Shown here in pieces: positions 1 through 8,228 of a stretch of DNA of 33,894 bases (the first letter of the stretch is position 1; each line of letters opens with the position of its first letter). Source of the DNA: Micromonospora endophytica (GTDB taxonomy: Bacteria > Actinomycetota > Actinomycetes > Mycobacteriales > Micromonosporaceae); assembly GCF_003236305.1 (NCBI RefSeq), contig NZ_POTX01000037.1, positions 1 through 33,894 on the forward strand. The letters run 5' to 3'. The position numbers were made by a program, and so were the translations under genes. The notes beneath the pieces were generated by a model. It saw nothing but the letters and a program-made list of their open reading frames with translations. It had not been told where the DNA came from and made no database searches.

Positions 1-13
1 CCTCCCGCCATCC

Positions 14-49
14 CCGCCGTCGCGTCTCGCCGCCGCCGTCGCGTCTCGC
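14..49. repeat. Short direct repeat, 17 bp x2
   Basis: A 17-bp GC-rich unit (CCGCCGTCGCGTCTCGC) occurs at 14-30 and again at 33-49, just before the inverted repeat at 54-113. It is non-coding and of unknown role. Confidence 0.6.
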
Positions 50-53
50 TGCC

Positions 54-113
54 GTTGATCAAGAAGTTTTGGTCTGATTCGGCGCGGATCTCGACGCAAA
101 CTTCTTGATCGAC
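54..113. repeat. Long intergenic inverted repeat
   Basis: Arms at 54-69 and 98-113 are 16 bp long with one mismatch (core GATCAAGAAGTTT against AAACTTCTTGATC) and enclose a 28-nt loop. The arms are much more AT-rich than the surroundings. It could act as a bidirectional terminator for genes left of the window, or be a dispersed intergenic palindrome. The sequence does not decide between these. The rest of 114-248 holds no gene that I can support. Confidence 0.7.
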
Positions 114-248
114 GCGGTTGGCTGCCGGGGAGGCCGCTGAGGTGCCCTTTGGGGCAAGTGGTCGTGCCCGTTATGTGGCGCTGGTCGGCGCGGTGCAAAA
201 GCCTGGGCAGGTGCACGGTCGAGGGGGACCTGGCGGCAGGGGGTAAGC

Positions 249-1010
249 ATGCGCGGACACCGTGAGTTCGATTCCGAAGCGGCCGTACGCCCGGCCGGTG
301 ACCGCCCGACCGGCGCCGACCGGGACACCGAGTCCCTGACGTACGCCGCGGCGAGCGCCGGCCGCCCCGACGTGCTCGGCGCGTCCGGACTGCTCGGCCT
401 GCAACGAGCGGTGGGTAACCGGGCGGTCGGTGAGCTGGTCGAGCAGGATTCCTCGCCCGTGCACCACGTGGTCAACTCGGGTGGTGGGAGCCCACTCGCC
501 CCGGAGGTGCGGACGGACATGGAGTCCCGCTTCGGCGGGCAGGACTTCTCCGACGTACGGGTGCACACCGACGGTGCCGCGCACGAGTCGGCGAAATCGG
601 TCAACGCCCAGGCGTACACCGTCGGCTCGAACATCGTCTTCCAGCGCGACAACTACGACCCGTCCTCGGCGGGCGGTCAGCACATGCTCGCCCACGAGCT
701 GACCCACGTGGTGCAGCAGCGCAGCGGCCCGGTCGACGGCACCGACACCGGCGGTGGGGTGAAGGTCAGCGACCCCTCCGACCGCTTCGAGCGGGAGGCC
801 GTCGCCAACGCCGACCGGCTGATGTCCACTCCGGCGGCCCCAGCCCCGGCAGCTCCCGTGCAGCGGGCCACCGAGCACGGCGGGCACGAAGGGCACGATC
901 ACCCGGTGGCGCAGCGCGAGGAGGAGATGTCCGAGGAGGACGAGTCGGCGCAGACGTACGTGCAGCGGCAGGAGACCGGCGAGGAGGAAGAGGAACCCTC
1001 CCCCTCCTGA
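249..1010 (+). CDS. DUF4157 (eCIS core domain) putative payload protein
   Basis: This 253-aa protein carries the DUF4157/eCIS-core domain found beside contractile injection systems. Residues about 48-61 hold the LQRAVGNRAV-type motif shared by eCIS cargo proteins. Residues about 80-155 are the DUF4157 body (SRFGGQDFSDVRVHTDG region), ending in HELTH at 149-153, a zinc-metalloprotease-type HExxH. The tail has a His-rich patch (HGGHEGHDH) and a strongly acidic end. [V/A]QR tripeptides recur between these parts. The start is ATG 249, with a purine run at 239-244 as RBS. No signal peptide or membrane segment is seen, which fits cargo loaded inside the producing cell. The family link to eCIS is established. 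Protease activity and a payload role here are inferred. Confidence 0.85.
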   Translation: MRGHREFDSEAAVRPAGDRPTGADRDTESLTYAAASAGRPDVLGASGLLGLQRAVGNRAVGELVEQDSSPVHHVVNSGGGSPLAPEVRTDMESRFGGQDFSDVRVHTDGAAHESAKSVNAQAYTVGSNIVFQRDNYDPSSAGGQHMLAHELTHVVQQRSGPVDGTDTGGGVKVSDPSDRFEREAVANADRLMSTPAAPAPAAPVQRATEHGGHEGHDHPVAQREEEMSEEDESAQTYVQRQETGEEEEEPSPS

Positions 1011-1083
1011 CCTCGCCGGCCGTCTTCGATCAGGCCACCGTGAGGTAGTACGCGTTCGAGCGGTAGTTGATCGTTACGGCCGA

Positions 1084-1099
1084 CTGCCCCTTCGGGCAG
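1084..1099. terminator. Possible hairpin terminator after the DUF4157 gene
   Basis: CTGCCC at 1084-1089 and GGGCAG at 1094-1099 pair around a CTTC loop. It lies in the 210-bp gap between the DUF4157 gene and the next CDS. There is no T-tract, so it would be a weak or L-shaped actinobacterial terminator at best. The rest of 1011-1220 shows no further feature. Confidence 0.4.
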
Positions 1100-1220
1100 G
1101 GGCCGTGGCACCTATGAGCGGCCGGGCAGTCGGTGACCAGTCACTTCGGGCATCGCAGGCTCGTTCTCACGATGGTTGTGTAGGCGTTCGAGCAGACGTG
1201 CCCGGCCCGGGAGGTGCAGG

Positions 1221-4200
1221 GTGAAGGCACCGGCCGAGGAACAAGGGGCGCAACGCGCTCCGGTGCGCCCGGCCGCTCCCTCATCGACCCGGCCCACCGA
1301 TGACCTGGACCCGACGGTCACGGCAGATCGTCGTACCGAAAGTCGCCCGCTGAGCCCCGCCGTCGCCCAACGGTTACAGGCGGCGGCCGGCAACCGCGCG
1401 GTGTCGGCCCTGGTGGCGCAGCGCAGATCGGCTGGCTCGACCGCCCGGCGGCCCCCGGCCGTGGTCCGGCCCGCCGCAGGTGACCGGCCGGCGAAGAGCG
1501 GTTCGGCAGCGGCACCCGCCTCGGCAACCGCCCCGCTGGGTCCGGCCCCTTCGACTGATGGCATGGCCGTCGAGCCGTCGATTTCCGTACCGGTGCAGCG
1601 GTTGGCTCCTGGTGCGGACGCCGCAACCGGGCAGCGGCCGGGACCGAACGCGGACCCGAAGTTCGCGACGTTGAAGGCGGACGTGCGGGGCAAGCAGAAG
1701 CTGCTCGCCACTCATTTCCCGGCGAAGGCGGAAGCGGCCAAGGCGCAGGGCGCGGCTAAGCCACCGCAGGACGACAAGGAGGCGCAGGGCAAGGCGGCCA
1801 ACGCGGAGAAGATGAACGCTGCCAAGCCTGGCGAGTTCGACAAGGCGGCGTTCGTCCGGGCGGTGAACGAGGCGATCGCGGCCCAGGCGCCGAAGAACCT
1901 CGACGAGGCCGACAAGTTCGGTGGCTCCGGCAAGGCCGACGCGGTCAAGGGGCAGGTGCAGGGCCAGGTCACCGACGGTAAGAAGGCGTCGGCGAACGCG
2001 ATCGAGACCACCACCAAGGCACCGCCGGACACGGCGGCGGCGAAGGAGAAGCCAGTCACGCCGCTGGTGGCGGACAAGCCGCCGGGTACGCCGGGCACAC
2101 CGGATCCGGCGAAGGCCGTACCGGACAAGGCCCCTGCGGCGGCGACCGACTTCTCGGCCGGGCCGCAGCAGGTCGACAAGCAGATGGCCGACGCGCAGGT
2201 GACCGAGGAGCAGTTGGCGAAGTCCAACGAACCGGAGTTCACCGGGGCGTTGAAAGAGAAGAACGCCGTCGAGAAGCATGCGGCCACCGCCCCGGGTCAG
2301 GTGCGGGCGGCGGAGGCGAAGACCCTGGCCGGGGCGAAAGCGGCGGCCGGGCAGGCGGGCGCGGCGGCGATGACCGCGCTGACGGCGGATCGCAAGCAGG
2401 CCGGTGCGCAGGTCGGGGCAGGCAAGGAGCAGGCCAAGTCCGCCGACGAGGTGCAGCGGGCGAAGGTCACCGCGATCCTGCAGAAGGTTTTCGACGCCAC
2501 CAAGAAGGACGTCGAGGAGATCCTGTCCGGGCTGGACAAGAAGGTCGATGCCCAGTTCACGGCGGGTGAGAAGGCGGCCCGGGACGCGTTCACCGCCGAG
2601 CACAAGCGGCGGATGGACGAGTACAAGGACAAGCGGTACTCGGGCATCGTCGGCAAGGGCCGGTGGATCAAGGACAAGTTCGCCGGCCTGCCCGAGGAGG
2701 CCAACCAGATCTTCGTGACGGCCCGCAAGGGCTACGTCGACCGGATGCAGCAGGTCATCTCGTCGGTGGCCGACACCATCGGCGCCGAGCTGACCCGAGC
2801 CAAGCAGCGCATCGCCACCGGCCGCAACGAGCTACAGGCCGAGGTACGCAAGCTCCCGGCCGATTTGCAGGCGCTCGGGCGGGAGGCCGCCGCCGACTTC
2901 GCCGGCAAGTTCGACGAGCTGACCGAGTCGGTGAACAGCAAGGGCACCGAGCTGGTGCAGACCCTCGCGTCGAAGTACAACGAGGCGCTGGCCTCGGTGG
3001 ACGAGGAGATCGCCGCCGAGAAGGAGAAGAACAAGGGCCTGGTCGCCAAGGCCGTCGACGCGGTCGCCGGGGCGATCAAGACCATCCTGGAACTCAAGGA
3101 CATGCTGCTCGGTGTCCTGGCCAAGGCCGCGAGCGCGGTCATGGCGATCATCAAGGACCCGATCGGCTTCCTCGGCAACCTCGTCTCCGCCGTCGGTGCC
3201 GGGTTGAAGGCGTTCATCGGCAACATCGGCGAGCACCTCAAGAAGGGCCTGGTCGGCTGGCTCACCGGCGCCATGGCCGGCGCCGGCCTGGAACTGCCGG
3301 CCAAGTTCGACCTGCGCGGCATTGTCATGATGATCGGTTCCCTGTTGGGCCTGACCTGGGCGAGCATCCGTGGACTGATCATCCAGCGTGGCCTGCCGGC
3401 ACCGGCCATCGGCGCGGTCGAGGCGGGTGTCCCGCTCGTGCAGAAGGTGCAGTCGCAGGGCCTCGGCGGCATCTGGGAGGAGATCAAGGAGAAGGTCGGC
3501 GACCTCAAGGCGAACCTCTTCTCCAAGATCAGCGAGTACCTGATCCCGACCGTGCTGATGGCCGGCATCACCTGGATCCTCAGCCTGCTCAACCCCGCGT
3601 CGGCCTTCGTCCGCGCGGTCAAGATGATCATCGACTTCGTCACGTTCATCATCACCCAGGGCGCGCAGATCATCGAGTTCGTCAACTCGGTGCTCGACGC
3701 CATCATCGCCATCGCGGGTGGTGGGGCGGGTGGGGTGCCGGCGCTGATCGAGAAGGCCCTGGCCCGATCGGTGCCGGTGCTGATCGGGGTGCTCGCAGCG
3801 GTGATGGGCATCGGCGGCATCGCGAGCAAGGTCAAGAGCTTCTTCGCCGCCCTCGGCAAGCCGGTCAAGAAGGCGGTCCTCTGGGTCGTCGACAAGGTCG
3901 TCGCGCTCGGCAGGAAGCTCTGGGCCAAGCTGCGGGGGCGGTTCGGGCGATCTGAGGAGACGCCGGCCCAGAAGCAGCGCCGACTTGAGCAGGGCATGTC
4001 CGCTGCGCATCGAGCCGTAGAGCGCTACCGGGGCAAGTGGGTAGGGAAGGCCATCCTCACCCCCTTGTTGGCCGCCATCCGTATCCGCTATCGGATGACG
4101 GCGTTGACCTTGATCCAAGAGGGCGGCTACTGGGCCATCGAAGGTTCGGTCAACCCGAGGCAGAAGTGGACCACCACAATTCATGCGACCAGCAACGAGT

Positions 4201-4700
4201 ACGAAATCTCGACCAAGGAACCCGACCCCAAGGATCCGGCGAACGTCTGGACCGACGCCATCAAACAGGCGCTCGTCGCCACCCTCGAAAAGGCCGTCCA
4301 GAACTTCCTCCAGAATGGACTCTCCGCCGGTCAACTGAGCAAACTGAACGAGTACAAGGACGAGGCACTGGCCGCCGCAGCCGCCGGGAAAGATCCCGGA
4401 CAGCACTGGGGTAAGTTCTGGGAACTGTTCTACAAATCGCGCGGCGACCGCATCCACAACGCATTCAAGGCTGAAGTTGCCACACGGCAGGAGCTGGCCG
4501 GCCTCGTACTGTACACGCCGGGCGTGAAAGAGCCAGACGTGAGAACAGGGCCAGCAAGCACCTCCGGAAAGTGGTGGGCCGACGTCACCACCGAAGGCGA
4601 GTGGTCACGACATTTCACGAAGTACAATGCCACCTTCGGCAACAGCGCCCTCGGACTCATCTACAAAGTAAAATCAACGAAACACGCACCGAACAAGTAG
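1221..4700 (+). CDS. Large modular eCIS-associated putative effector
   Basis: The product is 1159 aa. GTG 1221 is chosen over an upstream TTG at 1176 because GGGAGG lies at 1209-1214, six bases away. Residues about 50-68 carry the QRLQAAAGNRAV motif seen in the DUF4157 protein next door. Residues about 150-600 are Ala/Lys/Glu-rich and probably helical or coiled. Residues about 610-870 contain several hydrophobic or amphipathic stretches, at about 612-668, 696-723, 774-833 and 853-871. From about 914 a module with an IRIRYRMTALTLI-type segment follows, and the last ~170 residues form a separate hydrophilic tail. The DNA of that tail (about 4400-4700) is visibly less GC-rich. I read this as a delivery platform with a pore- or membrane-active middle and an exchangeable C-terminal toxin-like tip. 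No catalytic motif is certain; PDV...DVTT near the end is only suggestive of a nuclease-like core. Confidence 0.65.
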   Translation: MKAPAEEQGAQRAPVRPAAPSSTRPTDDLDPTVTADRRTESRPLSPAVAQRLQAAAGNRAVSALVAQRRSAGSTARRPPAVVRPAAGDRPAKSGSAAAPASATAPLGPAPSTDGMAVEPSISVPVQRLAPGADAATGQRPGPNADPKFATLKADVRGKQKLLATHFPAKAEAAKAQGAAKPPQDDKEAQGKAANAEKMNAAKPGEFDKAAFVRAVNEAIAAQAPKNLDEADKFGGSGKADAVKGQVQGQVTDGKKASANAIETTTKAPPDTAAAKEKPVTPLVADKPPGTPGTPDPAKAVPDKAPAAATDFSAGPQQVDKQMADAQVTEEQLAKSNEPEFTGALKEKNAVEKHAATAPGQVRAAEAKTLAGAKAAAGQAGAAAMTALTADRKQAGAQVGAGKEQAKSADEVQRAKVTAILQKVFDATKKDVEEILSGLDKKVDAQFTAGEKAARDAFTAEHKRRMDEYKDKRYSGIVGKGRWIKDKFAGLPEEANQIFVTARKGYVDRMQQVISSVADTIGAELTRAKQRIATGRNELQAEVRKLPADLQALGREAAADFAGKFDELTESVNSKGTELVQTLASKYNEALASVDEEIAAEKEKNKGLVAKAVDAVAGAIKTILELKDMLLGVLAKAASAVMAIIKDPIGFLGNLVSAVGAGLKAFIGNIGEHLKKGLVGWLTGAMAGAGLELPAKFDLRGIVMMIGSLLGLTWASIRGLIIQRGLPAPAIGAVEAGVPLVQKVQSQGLGGIWEEIKEKVGDLKANLFSKISEYLIPTVLMAGITWILSLLNPASAFVRAVKMIIDFVTFIITQGAQIIEFVNSVLDAIIAIAGGGAGGVPALIEKALARSVPVLIGVLAAVMGIGGIASKVKSFFAALGKPVKKAVLWVVDKVVALGRKLWAKLRGRFGRSEETPAQKQRRLEQGMSAAHRAVERYRGKWVGKAILTPLLAAIRIRYRMTALTLIQEGGYWAIEGSVNPRQKWTTTIHATSNEYEISTKEPDPKDPANVWTDAIKQALVATLEKAVQNFLQNGLSAGQLSKLNEYKDEALAAAAAGKDPGQHWGKFWELFYKSRGDRIHNAFKAEVATRQELAGLVLYTPGVKEPDVRTGPASTSGKWWADVTTEGEWSRHFTKYNATFGNSALGLIYKVKSTKHAPNK

Positions 4701-4730
4701 CGCTGCGACGGCCGCATGAGGAGGACTGAC

Positions 4731-5705
4731 ATGAGCAGCAGCCGGGGTGGGCGGTGGCGCGGCGAAGACGGTCGGGAACTGGCCGGTCACGTCTTGGCAC
4801 GACTCACCACCGGACGGTCGCTGGACGATCTGCAACTCGGCTCCCATGAGGGCCGGGTGGACCTTCGTGGCTTCACCCTCGAGCCGCCGAAGACGGGGGG
4901 TGACGGTTACCTCGCTGAGGAGGGCGGCAGCAGCACTGATGGTCTGAGCATGAGATGGTTGCACGGACTGGTCGACATCCGCGACACCAGCCTCGAGAAC
5001 CTGGACTTCAGTGAGGCACAACTCGATCATCTCCGGCTGCACGGCGTCGCGTTACGCAACTGTCTGTTCGATGGGGCGAAGTGCCGGGACTGGCGCGGTT
5101 GGCAGCTATCGGTGCAGGACTGCTCGTTCGTGCACGCAGACCTACGGGACACGGCCCTCGGAACCTGGGGCAACTCATACCGCGGGGTCGAATTCCGCGG
5201 CGCTGACCTACGCGGAACGAGCTGCCGTGGAGCCACTTTCATCAGCTGCGACTTTTCCGACGCGAGACTGGACAAAGTCGAGTTCGTCGGCTGCCAACTG
5301 GTCGACACCCGGTTCGCCGGTCGACTGAGCGAGGTTTCCTTTGTTGCCGCGACGGATCAACCCGAGCACGGCTCGATGGAGAATATCGACTTCACGGACG
5401 CGTCCCTAAGATGGGTGACATTTCGCGGGCTTCCGCTGTCCACGGTCCGCTTACCCGAGAACAGGGAGGAGCACATCGTGGTGCGCCACTATCCGTGCGT
5501 CGTCCGCCAGGCGTTGGCTCGACTCGAAGGCCGCTACGATGCCGAGACGCGCAAGCTACGTTCGCGCCTGCAGGCAGACGCGTCCCAGTTGGACGAATCC
5601 CGCGACATCGGCCTGTGGCACCGCGACGAGTTGGGCAGCAATCCGAGCGAGCAGCGCTACGCGCGTGAGTTGTTGCAGGACGTGGAAGCAGCTTGTTCGG
5701 CCTAA
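4731..5705 (+). CDS. Pentapeptide-repeat protein
   Basis: This 324-aa protein begins at ATG 4731, where AGGAGG at 4719-4724 gives a six-base spacer. An in-frame ATG at 4716 lacks such a site. Residues about 75-225 show repeated A(D/N)Lxx-type pentapeptides (for example ENLDFSEAQL, ADLRDTAL, GADLRGTSCRGATF), expected to fold as a right-handed quadrilateral beta-helix. A charged helical C-terminus of about 80 residues follows. It sits 30 bp behind the large putative effector, with the same orientation and similar lower GC, so it probably belongs to the same transcript. Pentapeptide-repeat proteins include DNA-mimic resistance and immunity proteins (Qnr, McbG). An immunity role against the preceding gene product is inference, and it could instead be another cargo. 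Confidence 0.75.
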   Translation: MSSSRGGRWRGEDGRELAGHVLARLTTGRSLDDLQLGSHEGRVDLRGFTLEPPKTGGDGYLAEEGGSSTDGLSMRWLHGLVDIRDTSLENLDFSEAQLDHLRLHGVALRNCLFDGAKCRDWRGWQLSVQDCSFVHADLRDTALGTWGNSYRGVEFRGADLRGTSCRGATFISCDFSDARLDKVEFVGCQLVDTRFAGRLSEVSFVAATDQPEHGSMENIDFTDASLRWVTFRGLPLSTVRLPENREEHIVVRHYPCVVRQALARLEGRYDAETRKLRSRLQADASQLDESRDIGLWHRDELGSNPSEQRYARELLQDVEAACSA

Positions 5706-5754
5706 CGGACGTTCCGTGACCCGGTCAACGCTCGCGAACAACTACGCCGGCTAC

Positions 5755-6214
5755 TACTCCAGCCGGGGATGTTGACCTCGGCTGAGCTGCGGGCCAACGA
5801 CCCTCGCCCGGCCGCCCGACTGTGTCACCTCAGACTCGGTTACATCCTGGCCGTGGCCTGCTCGCATCAGGTCACCACCGGCTTGGACGTCTACCGCGTC
5901 GACGCGCTCGCCGCCGATCTTCCCATCACCGCCTCTGGACCTCTTGGCACCGCTGGAGCACCCTGACGATCCTCGCCCACGCGTTCCTGGCCACCGCGAC
6001 CGCCGGCCACCGCAACCAACCCACCGGGCTGATCGCGTTGACCGTCGACGAGCTACGCCACCTGTTCAACACCCTGATCATCGAACCCGGCCGAGGCCAC
6101 ACCGACCCACTGCTCTGGTCGATCCGCAGACGACGCCACCAAGCACGAGCCATGACCGGCCACTACGCCCGACAAGCCCCCATCGAGCCGTGACCACAAT
6201 CCCCGGCTGGAGTA
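5755..6214 (+). mobile_element. Degenerate IS701-like element with intact terminal repeats
   Basis: A 16-bp terminal repeat TACTCCAGCCGGGGAT at 5755-5770 is matched exactly in reverse complement at 6199-6214. Between them lie about 430 bp of decayed transposase sequence, far short of a full element of over 1 kb. The flanking tetranucleotides are CTAC on the left and CTAG on the right, so the pair is not a perfect target duplication. IS701-family elements typically use a YTAR target. The right part is repeated at 10788-10893. Confidence 0.75.
5769..6193 (+). pseudogene. IS701-family transposase remnant
   Basis: Two reading frames together resemble the C-terminal part of IS701-type transposases. 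The first (to about 5940) reads LGYILAVACSHQVTTGLD then VDALAADLP, like the GYVLAV...HRVTTG / ADELAAALP block of the family. After a frame change near 5940 the second reads LTILAHAFLATATAG, then LIALTVDELRHLFNTLI and WSIRRRRHQARAMTGHYARQ, the usual C-terminal end. The N-terminal catalytic half is gone and a middle segment is deleted, so it cannot encode an active transposase. The family assignment is from remembered motifs. Confidence 0.7.
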
Positions 6215-6217
6215 CTA
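6112..6217 (+). repeat. Direct repeat copy 1 (IS701-like right end)
   Basis: This 106-bp segment recurs at 10788-10893 in the same orientation with six mismatches that I counted. It contains the transposase C-terminal codons and the right terminal repeat. The two copies are 4,676 bp apart and could recombine to delete everything between them. Confidence 0.85.
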
Positions 6218-6285
6218 GCGGGGCAGCGCACGGGCACATCGGGGTGTTAGCGTCGTCACACACCACACAACGGGGAGGAAAAAGG

Positions 6286-6603
6286 GTGAAGAAGTCGATT
6301 ATCGGCCTCGTCGGGACGGCGATGCTCGTCGCGGCATCGCTGTCGATACCGTCAGTGGCATCAGCAGATCCGAGTGCCGAAATCCTGAAATGCAGGCAGA
6401 CGCGACAGGCCGACAAGACGATTCCCAAGAGCCAATACTACACCTGCGCCTGGGGGTCACTCCGGGTCATCCGCGTCAGCGACAGCGCCCTCATGGCCAT
6501 CTATGACGGAAACTGCGCCAACGGCGTGTGGCAGCGCAACCGAAATGCCACGTTCTTCGACATGACCCAGTACTGCCCCAAGGATGGCCGCCCTCGGTCC
6601 TGA
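6286..6603 (+). CDS. Small secreted cysteine-containing protein
   Basis: This 105-aa product starts at GTG 6286, behind GGGGAGGAA at 6272-6280. It has a clear Sec signal peptide: KK at the N-terminus, a hydrophobic core (IIGLVGTAMLVAASLSI), and an ASA-type cleavage site before DPSAE at about residue 28. The mature part of about 77 residues has four cysteines, enough for two disulfides, and aromatic/basic residues near them. No family is recognised. It stands alone between the IS remnant and a strong hairpin, inside the repeat-bracketed segment. Small secreted proteins of this form are common in actinomycetes and mostly uncharacterised. Confidence 0.7.
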   Translation: MKKSIIGLVGTAMLVAASLSIPSVASADPSAEILKCRQTRQADKTIPKSQYYTCAWGSLRVIRVSDSALMAIYDGNCANGVWQRNRNATFFDMTQYCPKDGRPRS

Positions 6604-6640
6604 TAAGTTCTGATCCACTGACAACAGCCGGGTGAGCAGT

Positions 6641-6683
6641 GCCTGGTCAGGCCCCCGCCGCAGGGGCAAGGGCCTGACCAGGC
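6641..6683. terminator. Strong bidirectional hairpin terminator
   Basis: GCCTGGTCAGGCCC at 6641-6654 pairs perfectly with GGGCCTGACCAGGC at 6670-6683, giving a 14-bp stem around a 15-nt loop. It sits between convergent genes (the secreted protein ending at 6603 and the minus-strand gene ending at 6869), the expected place for a shared terminator. No T-run follows, as is common in high-GC actinobacteria. The rest of 6684-6868 shows no gene. Confidence 0.75.
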
Positions 6684-6868
6684 CACTCCACCACCCGACC
6701 GGCCGCGCCCGCCAATGGGGGTGCCCAGAGTGCGTAGGCTCCGGGAACCGCATCAGGCCGTCGTCAGCCCCACAACCGCCCACTGAAACTCGTGCTCATG
6801 TCGCAACCTCGGCGACGCTGGCAGACAAACGACGACCAGGCGTGATCACTTCAGTAGCCGCTCCACGG

Positions 6869-7444
6869 TCATCGCGACTCCGTACACCCGTCCACGACCA
6901 GTTTGCCGTCGACCTGCCGCAGCCGGGCGCAGTCCTGCCGGCGAATCTCTCCGCTGCCGTTGGAGTCTGCCCGACTGTCGATGACGAGCTGAACGAGTCC
7001 TCGATCATCCACGGTGTAGACGGTGACGATCGGATCGCCCTCGACACTCGGTCTGGTCTGCCGCAAACGGGCCGGCTCACCTGCCGCGGCAGCCTCGACC
7101 AGGCACCGCACAGCGGACTCCGGCAACCGCTCACCCTGCCGCAGGTCGAAAACTCCGCAGTCGGTGCCGGCGACGCCGCCTGTCGAGCCGACGCCGCCCG
7201 GCGCGCCGGTGGAACCGGTGATCCCACCGGGCACCGGCGTCTGGGGGCCGGAGATGGCGCGGATCGTCGCGATCCCGCCGGCAGCGAGCAACACACTCGC
7301 CGCGACAGCGGCGGGCCTCAGCCACCCGAGGTGTCGGGAAGGGCCGGTGCCGCCGGAGACCTCGGTGAGCAGACGCTCGCGCATCCGCTGCCGAGCATCA
7401 GCGGGCAGGTTGAATGTGGGGGGCAACTGTTCGGGGCTGGTCAC
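6869..7444 (-). CDS. Membrane-anchored putative anti-sigma partner
   Basis: This 191-aa protein is read from GTG at 7444-7442, overlapping the sigma-factor stop by four bases (GTGA), so the two are translationally coupled. Residues about 1-40 are cytoplasmic and charged. One transmembrane helix follows at about 43-63 (PAAVAASVLLAAGGIATI). Then come a Gly/Thr/Pro linker and an extracytoplasmic domain with conserved-looking cysteines and a beta-rich YTVDDRGLVQLVIDSR stretch. The position after an ECF sigma gene and the one-helix topology fit an anti-sigma factor. No zinc anti-sigma H-x3-C-x2-C motif is visible, so the role rests on context. Confidence 0.6.
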   Translation of the reverse strand: MTSPEQLPPTFNLPADARQRMRERLLTEVSGGTGPSRHLGWLRPAAVAASVLLAAGGIATIRAISGPQTPVPGGITGSTGAPGGVGSTGGVAGTDCGVFDLRQGERLPESAVRCLVEAAAAGEPARLRQTRPSVEGDPIVTVYTVDDRGLVQLVIDSRADSNGSGEIRRQDCARLRQVDGKLVVDGCTESR

Positions 7445-8037
7445 CGCTCCTCCTCCGATTCTCCGGGTCCAGATGATGGGTCGATCTCGGGGCCGAGCAG
7501 CCTGATCAGACGGCGCCGGGCACGACTCACCCGGGTCCGGACGGCTGCCTCGTTGACGCCGAGGACCACGGCTGCGTCGGCGTACGCGATGCCGGACCAG
7601 ACGCACAGCGCCAAGGCGTCGCGTTCGGCGCGTGGTAGCCGGCGGACCCCGCGGAGCACCGCCACCATCCGCCGTTCGCTGTCCACCCGGCCGGCCACCT
7701 CGTCTGAGAAGTCGGTGGCGGCGGGCTCGGGCGGCAGGCGCAGCAACGCCCTCCGCCAACGACCCAGCGAACGCCGCTGGTCCCGTACCACGTGGCTGGC
7801 CACCGCGAGGAGCCACGGCAGGATCGAGTCGTCGACCAGCCGCGCCTCGCCGCGTTTGCGCCAGGCCAGCAAAAATGTCGACTGGGTGGCATCCTCAGCA
7901 GCCGTCCAGGACCCGGTCAATCGGAAGCAGTGCCGGTAAACAGCCTGGACATGGCGGTCGAACAGGGCACCGAACGCGTCGCCGCCGCCGGCGGCGGTCA
8001 CGTCGGACCACAGGTGCTGGTCGGTGCGCTGGGACAT
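7441..8037 (-). CDS. ECF-type RNA polymerase sigma factor
   Basis: This 198-aa protein has the two sigma-70 parts of extracytoplasmic-function factors. Region 2 (about residues 20-90) includes ALFDRHVQAVYRHCFRLTG and EDATQSTFLLAWRKR. Region 4 (about 120-180) includes LPRAERDALALCVWSG and NEAAVRTRVSRARRRL as the helix-turn-helix. ATG 8037 is preferred because AAAGAGG lies about ten bases upstream. A GTG at 8046 is in frame but sits almost on the RBS. It directs core RNA polymerase to a specific promoter set, probably including its own, and is paired with the coupled membrane protein downstream. The trigger is unknown. Confidence 0.9.
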   Translation of the reverse strand: MSQRTDQHLWSDVTAAGGGDAFGALFDRHVQAVYRHCFRLTGSWTAAEDATQSTFLLAWRKRGEARLVDDSILPWLLAVASHVVRDQRRSLGRWRRALLRLPPEPAATDFSDEVAGRVDSERRMVAVLRGVRRLPRAERDALALCVWSGIAYADAAVVLGVNEAAVRTRVSRARRRLIRLLGPEIDPSSGPGESEEER

Positions 8038-8228
8038 TGTCGTCACACCTCTTTATGGCCAGTAGCGGCACCCCTGTGACACGGGTCGACCGAACTTCAC
8101 AGAGAGGGTCGGGTCGATGTCGGCGTAGTGGGAAGACCGGCAATCCCTGAACATCGATCAATGCTGATGCATGGTGGGGAATGTCTCCGCTCGCGTCCTC
8201 CACTCGACCTGCTCGAGGAGTTGAAAAC
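8038..8228. promoter_or_regulatory. Divergent intergenic region
   Basis: These 190 bp separate the minus-strand ECF sigma operon from the plus-strand truncated dehydrogenase gene and must hold the sigma operon promoter. I see no clear -35/-10 pair or strong dyad, only a small CTCGA/TCGAG inverted pair near 8203-8217. Confidence 0.35.

Noticed and set aside
2832..4457. Minus-strand frame of 541 codons
   Set aside because: It mirrors the large effector gene, with low-complexity Arg/Asp/Leu/Gly composition typical of an antisense shadow.
6632..7939. 435-codon plus-strand open frame
   Set aside because: It is antisense to the well-supported ECF sigma and membrane partner genes, with Arg/Pro-rich composition and no domain.
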